From Gaeumannomyces sp. JS-464 (taxonomy: Eukaryota; Ascomycota; Sordariomycetes; Magnaporthales; Magnaporthaceae): a DNA stretch of 64,000 bases. Both the position numbers and the translations under genes were made by a program. Shown one piece after another: positions 58,161 through 64,000 of the stretch. Below the pieces are notes generated by a model, which was not told where the DNA came from, searched no databases, and was given only the letters and a program-made list of their open reading frames with translations. Positions within the stretch are counted from its first letter, which is position 1. Each line of letters opens with the position of its first letter. The stretch is taken from positions 5,146,001 through 5,210,000 of the forward strand of contig NGZR01000003.1 of the NCBI GenBank assembly GCA_002197995.1, written 5' to 3'.

Positions 58161-60460
58161 ATGAAATCCATCCTCATCACCGGCCTCCTGGGCCAGCTGG
58201 CCGCGTCGTCTCCCTCTCCCGCCTCCCTCCCGGTCAAGATCGAGACCCGGACAGCGCTCGACTCGCACCTGGTCAACATCCACCTCTCGGTCAGGGACGA
58301 CGCGGCCACCCGCTCGCCGCTGAGCTTCACGTACGGCTCGTGCGCCGCCAAGCGCGAGGCCGACGCCCACCACGTTATCGCGCGCGCCGCCGCGGCCGGC
58401 GACGGCGGCAGCAGGCTGGTGTGGCGCATCCCGACGGACGCGCGGGCGCGCGGCTGCATCTCGGCCTGGGACGCCGCCACGGGCGCGCTTGTGGGCCGCA
58501 GCGCGCCGCAGGAGCTGCACGCGGAGCGCAGCCGCCGCCGCCGCCGCAGCCTGAGGGCCCGCGGCGGCATCCACATGAACGCGACAAACGGCATCGACGC
58601 GCACGGCCCCTGGTTCGACGGTGTGGCGCTGCTCGAGGGCAAGAACCTAAGCGCCATTGACGTTGAGGAGGCAAAAGCCAAAAAGGTCGGCATCGTCGGC
58701 GCCGGCATGTCCGGGCTCATGACGTACCTGGTCCTCAGCCAGGCCGGGTTCAAGAACCTCGAGATCATCGAGGCGTCCAACCGGTTGGGCGGCCGTGTTC
58801 ACACCACGTACCTGAGTGGCGGGCCCTTTGACTACTCGTACCAGGAGATGGGCCCCATGCGGTTCCCCAAGACCATCGAGCTTGACGGCCAGACGCTTAA
58901 CATCACCGACCATCAGCTCGTCTTTGATCTAGCCGACGAGCTTAATAGGCTCAACCGAGGGAACGGCAAGAACCTCACCATCGACTGGATCCCCTGGTTC
59001 CAGAGGGCCGACAACGCGCTGATCTACAACGATGACATCAAGCTGCCCAGCGGCATCGCACCGACGCAGCAGGAAATCGACGCCGACCCGTCCCTGGCGA
59101 TCAACAGGCCGAAAGATCCCTCCACTATCGCGGCCGAGGAGGCGCGCAAGCCCATCGTAGACAACCACGAGTTCATGGCCAAGGCTGCAAAGAACATGTT
59201 TCGAGCGCACGCCGAATTGTGAGTGAAGACAACTGGGGACCAGAGCTTAAGATAGGGGGTAAAAACTAACACCCAGATTTCGACACCACCTAGTATAAAA
59301 AGTGGTGTTGGCTCCCTCCCCGGGCCAGGCGACCGCTGGAGCGAGTTCGCCTTCATGGTCAACTACCTGAAACTGAGCCTCAACGACACCAGCATCCTCG
59401 CCGGCGAGGGCTCCGAGAGCTTCTGGACCGACACGTCGTGAGCAGCCGCTAAATCCTTCCCCTTTTTTTTTTGCACCCCGTCATCATTCCCCCCACCTAA
59501 CACCCATCCCTACCAGATCTACGACGAGCTCTACTTCGGCGCCGCAACCTGGTCCACCATCGACGGCGGCCTGAGCCGGCTCCCCTGGCCTTCGAGCCCC
59601 TCGTGGGCAAGGCCACGACCTTTGGGCGCAAGATCGAGCGCGTGCGGCGCGACGCGGCCGCCAAAGACGGTGACGCTGCAGTGGCGCGATAAGCCCACGG
59701 ACAAAGACTTCCGGTCGTCCACGTACGACTTTGCCGTCATTGGCGTGCCGTTCCCGGTCGTCAAGCAGTGGCGCTTCAGCCCGCGCCTCGACGCCGCCAT
59801 CACAAACGCCATCCGCCAGATGCCCTACGCCGACGCGTGCAAGGTCGCGCTCGAGTTCAAGGAGCGCTTCTGGGAGACGCGCCTGCCGAAGCCCATCTAC
59901 GGTGGCTGCTCTACCACGACTGACATCCCGGCATCGGTACCATTTGCTATCCGTCGTATAACATCAACGGTACCGGCCCGGCGCCGATCCTGGGAGCTAC
60001 ATTTTTCGACAACCACTTCGGTAGTAGATTCGGAGGACTCAGCACGGAATCGCACGTTCAATATGTCCTTGACGCTATTCTCGAGATCCACGGGCCCGCG
60101 GCCGCAGGCTTGTACACTGGCAATACGACAGGGTGTGCTGGGAGGTCGACCCCCTGCAGAGCGGAGCTGGGCGAGCCCGACCGTGGGCCAGCACGAGTTG
60201 TTCATCCCAGAATACTTCAAGACCCACGATGGCGCGATATTCGTGGGCGAGCACACTAGCTATACGCATGGCTGGATCGCCTCGGCGATTGAGAGTGCTC
60301 TGAGGGGCAGTGTGCAGCTGCTTCTTGAGCTTGGTCTGGTCGACGAGGCCAAGGCCGTCATCGAGAAGTGGATGGCTCGATGGATCGAGATTGTAAGTCA
60401 AGGGGGAATTGCCCATATCCCGAGGAGCATATGCTTGATGCTGACTTGAAGTTTTAGTGA
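58161..60460 (+). CDS. Secreted L-amino-acid oxidase (flavin amine oxidase family), with frame breaks
   Basis: FAD enzyme that deaminates L-amino acids to 2-oxoacids, releasing ammonia and H2O2. ATG 58,161 opens a hydrophobic signal-like start (MKSILITGLLGQLAAS). At about residue 176 KVGIVGAGMSGL is the FAD-binding GxGxxG, followed by EIIEASNRLGGRVHTTY. MGPMRFP, NMFRAHAE, DRWSEFAFMVNYLKLSLND, YGGCSTTTDIP and WASPTVGQHELFIPEYFKTH are conserved blocks. EHTSYTHGWIASAIESALRG is the C-terminal FAD motif. Introns: 59219-59293, about 59438-59516 and 60393-60457; the last is followed directly by TGA (60458-60460). One-base breaks occur near 59,516, 59,580, 59,665, 59,930, 60,122 and 60,167, yet family residues continue in the next frame each time. 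The protein would be about 690 residues, normal for fungal members. Either sequencing indels or a young pseudogene. Confidence 0.85.
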
Positions 60461-60820
60461 TTACTAGTAATATCAAGCTGAGCCGGGACAAGGGGGAAGT
60501 CAGGTCCCGGAGGCTATTAGGGATGCTGGGTCGAGCCTTGGAGGAGAGGGGTTGTGTAGAGAGTTTGGGTTTATATGTCGGCTGCTCTCAATTATCATGC
60601 GAAAGACGAGCCAACAAAAGGTGGTTGACATAAAATACGTGCCGTTAATATGGCCTGTTTCAATATCACCTATTGTATGTATACCCAACAAAACCCGCGC
60701 GAAAGCTTGACCAAGACAAGATAAACAACCAAACGCCGCGCCATGCCGAAGAAGCACAAGAAACAAGGAGACTTACTAGGACAAACGCATATCTCGTCTG
60801 CCTTGGAACTCAAGTAGCGA

Positions 60821-62202
60821 CTAGAAGCGGATCTCGTAGCTTCCAGCCCTGGTCATGTACCTGACCCACTTGACGCTGCTGTAGTTGCTCTTCTCAAAGA
60901 CCTTGAGGTAGCGGACCAGCAGGCCGCTGCTCGTGAACATGAGCAGGCTGAAATTTCATGCTCAGGGGTGGGCGGCTCCAGGACTTCTGGTTGGTCATGT
61001 GGGTGAGCTCGGCCTCGGCCGAGAGGACGAACTCGGCCTGTCCAGCAAAGCGGCCGATCTCCAGACGATGTTGTTCTCGGACGGCTCGTACTTTGCCTTT
61101 CCCTGGGTGCAACCTCCGAGATGCGTGCCGTATTGAGGCGGGGTGGGGATGCGGACGACGACGTTTGTGGCGAAGAGCTTGGGGCCAAAGTTGGCCTTGA
61201 CGCCGATGCTGTACTCGACCTTTGTCTTGCCGACCTCGTTGACGATGGCGTGGACCTTGAAGGGCAGGTTGACGTTCTCGGTGGCGCGGTAGCGCATCAG
61301 CTCGAACTCGCCGTCGGGCGGGACGAAGGAGATGATGCGGTCTGAGTCGAACTTGCCGAGCTTGACGCACTGGTGGAACTGGCAGTCCTCGAGCGTGACG
61401 CTACCGGCGGCGGCCTTTGTGGCCTTGGTGCCCATGCGGTTGCCGCTGGGCAGCGACAGCATGCCGTCGCCGTCGAGCAGCAGGCGGTCGTTGAGGCCGA
61501 ACTTACACTCGGGGTGCCCGAGAGGTTATGCGCGCATGACGAATCTGGCCCGTGACGTCGCGCGCAGGACGGAGCCCGTTGCGGACATGAGGAGGTTGAC
61601 GTCCTCGATGACGTCGACAAAAGCCTCGTTCTTGCGGTATTTGACGTCGCCTTGCGCCACGAGAAGCGCGCCCGTGGCCTGCATGGTGATCTTGCCGAGT
61701 CCTCGGGCCGTGCCCGCTCCGACTTGACGCCCTCGGTGGTGATGTACATCTTGACGTGTCCGTCTCGGTGTTTTGAGGGTAGCCAAAGTCGATGATCTCT
61801 GGACATCCAAGGTCAGCGTCAGCAGCGGAGCAGGCAGTCGGAGGTCGAGAGGACAGGGGCCGCACCGTCCAGTAGCTCATAGACCAGCACAAAGTTGTTC
61901 TTGACGGCCTCCTCGTCAAACTTGCCAAAGTATCCCCTCCCCAGCTGGATCAGGCGGTACAGGAACTCGAAGACGAGGGCGGCATTGGCGTTGCTCTTGG
62001 TGATGGCGACCAGGTAGATGTTCTCGTGCTTGACATGGCTGAAGGTGGTGCTGCCCAGTGTCAGGATGGGCGAGCGGACCTGGGCGTTGGAGATGACCTG
62101 GATGCGGAAGACGTCGGCGAGGCGTGGGCGGCAGTCATTGCGGAAGGCCCTGAAGATCAGGTTCTCGCCCTTTTGGTTGAAGATCAGGATTCCGGACAGC
62201 AT
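60821..62202 (-). CDS. apm4: AP-2 clathrin adaptor complex subunit mu, with frame breaks
   Basis: Medium chain of AP-2, which binds cargo signals and membrane lipid at the plasma membrane during clathrin endocytosis. Start chosen at 62,202 ([17 protein letters not shown]). The longin-like N-domain follows ([41 protein letters not shown]). Intron 61865-61799 restores [16 protein letters not shown]. Linker and mu-homology domain: [109 protein letters not shown], and a C-terminal [12 protein letters not shown] ending at TAG 60,823-60,821. The FGYPQN and [10 protein letters not shown] blocks and the N-terminus favour AP-2 over AP-1. At least ten one-base breaks occur (for example near 61,755, 61,664, 61,648, 61,560, 61,543, 61,527, 61,137, 61,114, 61,060, 60,955). 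Several cancel in pairs. Confidence 0.9.
61799..61865 (-). other. Intron of the AP-2 mu gene
   Basis: 67 bases with donor GTGCGG and acceptor CCAG on the minus strand. A branch-like CTGAC lies close to the acceptor. Splicing joins ELLD to [10 protein letters not shown], which the family requires at this place. Confidence 0.75.
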
Positions 62203-64000
62203 CTTGGCGGCCCAGTCGGCGGTCACGCTCGGATCGGGTCGGTCGGGTCGGGGCCAGGCAGGCTTCGGAGGTGGGTGGCGGGTTGGGGTCGACCGGCGAT
62301 GCTGAGTCCCCCCATCGGTCGACTGCGACGCAACAGAAGCTCAAGCTGGGATGCTAGAGGGGCAGAATTCCGAAGGCGGTGTGAATAGGGAGCGGCAGAA
62401 CAGTGGCTGCGGTATGCACACTGTGGTCATCGAATTTCTGGTTCCTAGGTACAGTAGAAAAGCACTGGGAGATGATCTAAGTGATGGAATACTGTGGGAG
62501 TTTTATTTCTGTTTCTTGTTCCCTTTTCCTATCCCCTTCCATATGTGATAATTGGTCAAGAAGCCCATGAGCCCGCGGAACTGACCAAGTGCCTGGCAAT
62601 GGCTGACTGTGTTTTCATTCGGTACTGAGGCTGCGGCTTCTGATCTCAATGCTACGCTAGCCTCCTCCATAAGAGCGCTCTAACATCGTCCGCGTCTGTC
62701 GATCTCGATCTGGCGGCCTTCCGTCTCCTGAGTGCCGACAGAGAAACATGGGCTGGTCTACAAGTCCTTGTTTAGGAAATGGGTGTGGCAGCACTTTGAG
62801 ATTGCAATTGAGAAGATTCCTAGCTCACTGGATCCTTCAAGACCCATCGTGAAAAAAACCAACGCAACCCCATGAAACCAGGTCGGCACTCATCAGCGTA
62901 GGCTCCCTCCCACAGTCCGCGGGGGGCCAGGCCCGGAAATTCGGATGCCCACCCGCTCGTGCATTTCAGACCGTTTTGCCGCTGCATGAGCGATTACGTG
63001 TATGTAGACGCAGACGACGCATCGTTGCGTGGAGCGTGGTTCGTTGAATTGGCGGTTCTCGTCTCGACCAAAACTCATTTAGTGAAATGTTTGGTCAGTG
63101 CGGATTGAGGCAGTGCTCGATCGGTCTGGCCTTTTCTTGACCAGGAACGGGGTCTCGACCGCAGTGGGGATCCACATGTCCACTCATCCCATGAAATCTC
63201 CCGCCCTTCGAACGCTCTTGGAACCCCAGGCTACGCGTCTGGGCATTCGATCAGTGGGCCTTGGTACGGGAGCTCCCCTGGGCTTCACGCGGAGATGACA
63301 GGGGCGACTGGATTTGCTTTCCCATTCCTTGTGAAGCAACAGCAAAAGCGGTCAGGAAGTTCACAAACCGAGAAAGGAATGAGCAAAAACCAGGCCGGAA
63401 TCTGCAGAAGGAACATGCACAATGGAAGCGCGAATTAGCAAGCTGGTCCTGAGAAAATGCAATCAACGTGCCACAATCCACGCTGCTTGCGCGAAGCAAT
63501 CAACCAGGAACTCAATCACTACCCCGAACACGTGTTAGCCAGCGTTTCGCCGGCCTGGCGATTCTGTCTGACCGGCCGTGATGCGAGGAGTCAGGGGCGG
63601 GTCAATGCGTTTTCCAGCTCGAATGAACCAGCCATCACCGCCAGAGCGAAGCGTGGAAACTGCCATGCGTGCCGTGTGCCCATTCAGCGTGAGAACCAAA
63701 CACAAGCTTCGCTGTGCGCCAGGGGGCATGTCGTGGCGCCGTGCACAACGGGCTAACCCCTGAACAGGAACGCGCCGGCTGCGAGGTTTCACGACCTTGT
63801 GCCATTGCCACCCTAAAAAAGAAAGACTGCCGCTGGACGTCTGAGCCCCGCCCGGCTGGACTGGGCTAGACCGACCAATTGGAGCGGTAAAACCAGGTTT
63901 CTCGTCAGGCACTTGCAGGCTCGCGCAGAATGAGCTGCAGGGTTTGCGCATGTCTGACAGGAGGCGTCCTGCAAATACCAGGGGTCGATGAGCTGCCGCT
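62203..64000. other. Region upstream of AP-2 mu without a recognised gene
   Basis: The first 100 bases hold a GGTCGGTCGGGTCGG-type repeat (about 62,232-62,252), probably in the AP-2 mu promoter or leader. Open frames farther right (for example 63,535-63,951 minus, 138 codons; 63,457-63,756 plus) overlap on opposite strands in GC-rich DNA and show no domain or splice pattern I recognise. A gene starting beyond 64,000 could own the last few hundred bases. Confidence 0.45.

Noticed and set aside
58025..58780. Three long alternative frames (211, 176, 213 codons) over the first oxidase exon
   Set aside because: Very GC-rich codon positions create open shadow frames; only the frame from 58,161 carries the signal peptide and FAD motif.
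61297..61928. Several long overlapping minus- and plus-strand frames over the AP-2 mu gene
   Set aside because: They are fragments and shadows of one AP-2 mu gene broken by one-base shifts and one intron.
60821..62202. AP-1 mu as an alternative identity
   Set aside because: The N-terminus [13 protein letters not shown] and the DFGYPQN segment fit AP-2 mu; AP-1 mu starts with a different conserved segment.
63535..63951. 138-codon minus-strand ORF near the right edge
   Set aside because: No domain or family recognised, overlaps plus-strand frames of similar length, and no clear promoter or splice context.
1..64000. CRISPR array, prokaryotic operons, rRNA genes
   Set aside because: The tandem repeats present are minisatellites inside retrotransposons; no spacer pattern, cas genes or rRNA-like sequence was seen, and the genes are eukaryotic with introns.

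Overview
The window reads as nuclear DNA of a filamentous ascomycete (Pezizomycotina). Two compartments meet near position 56,590. Positions 1 to about 56,590 are AT-rich repetitive DNA in which every recognisable reading frame is riddled with TAA/TAG codons, mostly where related proteins carry Gln or Trp. Duplicated copies differ almost only by C-to-T and G-to-A transitions. This is the signature of repeat-induced point mutation (RIP), and nothing here looks protein-coding today. Positions 56,590 to 64,000 have balanced composition and hold two genes with short fungal introns: a secreted L-amino-acid oxidase (plus strand) and the AP-2 clathrin adaptor mu subunit (minus strand).

The repeat compartment can be unpicked by terminal repeats and target-site duplications (TSDs). 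Element names are mine. An old Ty3/gypsy chromovirus, Chr-H (about 3.4-48.3 kb), was hit twice: by a Ty1/copia element Cop-I (5962-13503, TSD AAAC) and by a second copia element Cop-G (13841-46443, TSD AATAA). Cop-G was hit by a chromovirus Gyp-D(+) (20291-45344, TSD CCGGT). Gyp-D(+) took three insertions: a pogo/Fot1-like DNA transposon (35850-37701, TSD TA), a 1.68-kb gag-only LTR element F (41580-43260, TSD AAATT/AAATC), and an opposite-strand copy of itself, Gyp-D(-) (21326-35437, TSD CTAAC). Gyp-D(-) was in turn hit by chromovirus Chr-E (25923-32604, TSD GAAGT/AAAGT). The deepest chain is five levels: H, G, D(+), D(-), E. To the left lie a second chromovirus fragment of the Chr-H family (Chr-A, 1713 to about 3.1 kb) and the gag of a minus-strand gypsy element that runs off the window. 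To the right, 48.3-50.4 kb is unclassified, followed by a minus-strand Tad1-like LINE (about 50.6-55.8 kb).

The most interesting pattern is that four autonomous LTR families (Chr-H/A, Cop-I, Cop-G, Gyp-D) carry, between pol and the 3' LTR, a degraded reading frame on the strand opposite to pol, with a Cys-x2-Cys cluster (CVKC, CLNC, CSNC, CDNC) and, in Chr-H/A, a following coiled coil. The Chr-H/A 3' region also holds tRNA-like segments with B-box-like arms. Both genes in the right compartment show numerous one-base frame breaks within otherwise strongly conserved protein sequence, which suggests uncorrected sequencing indels more than true decay.
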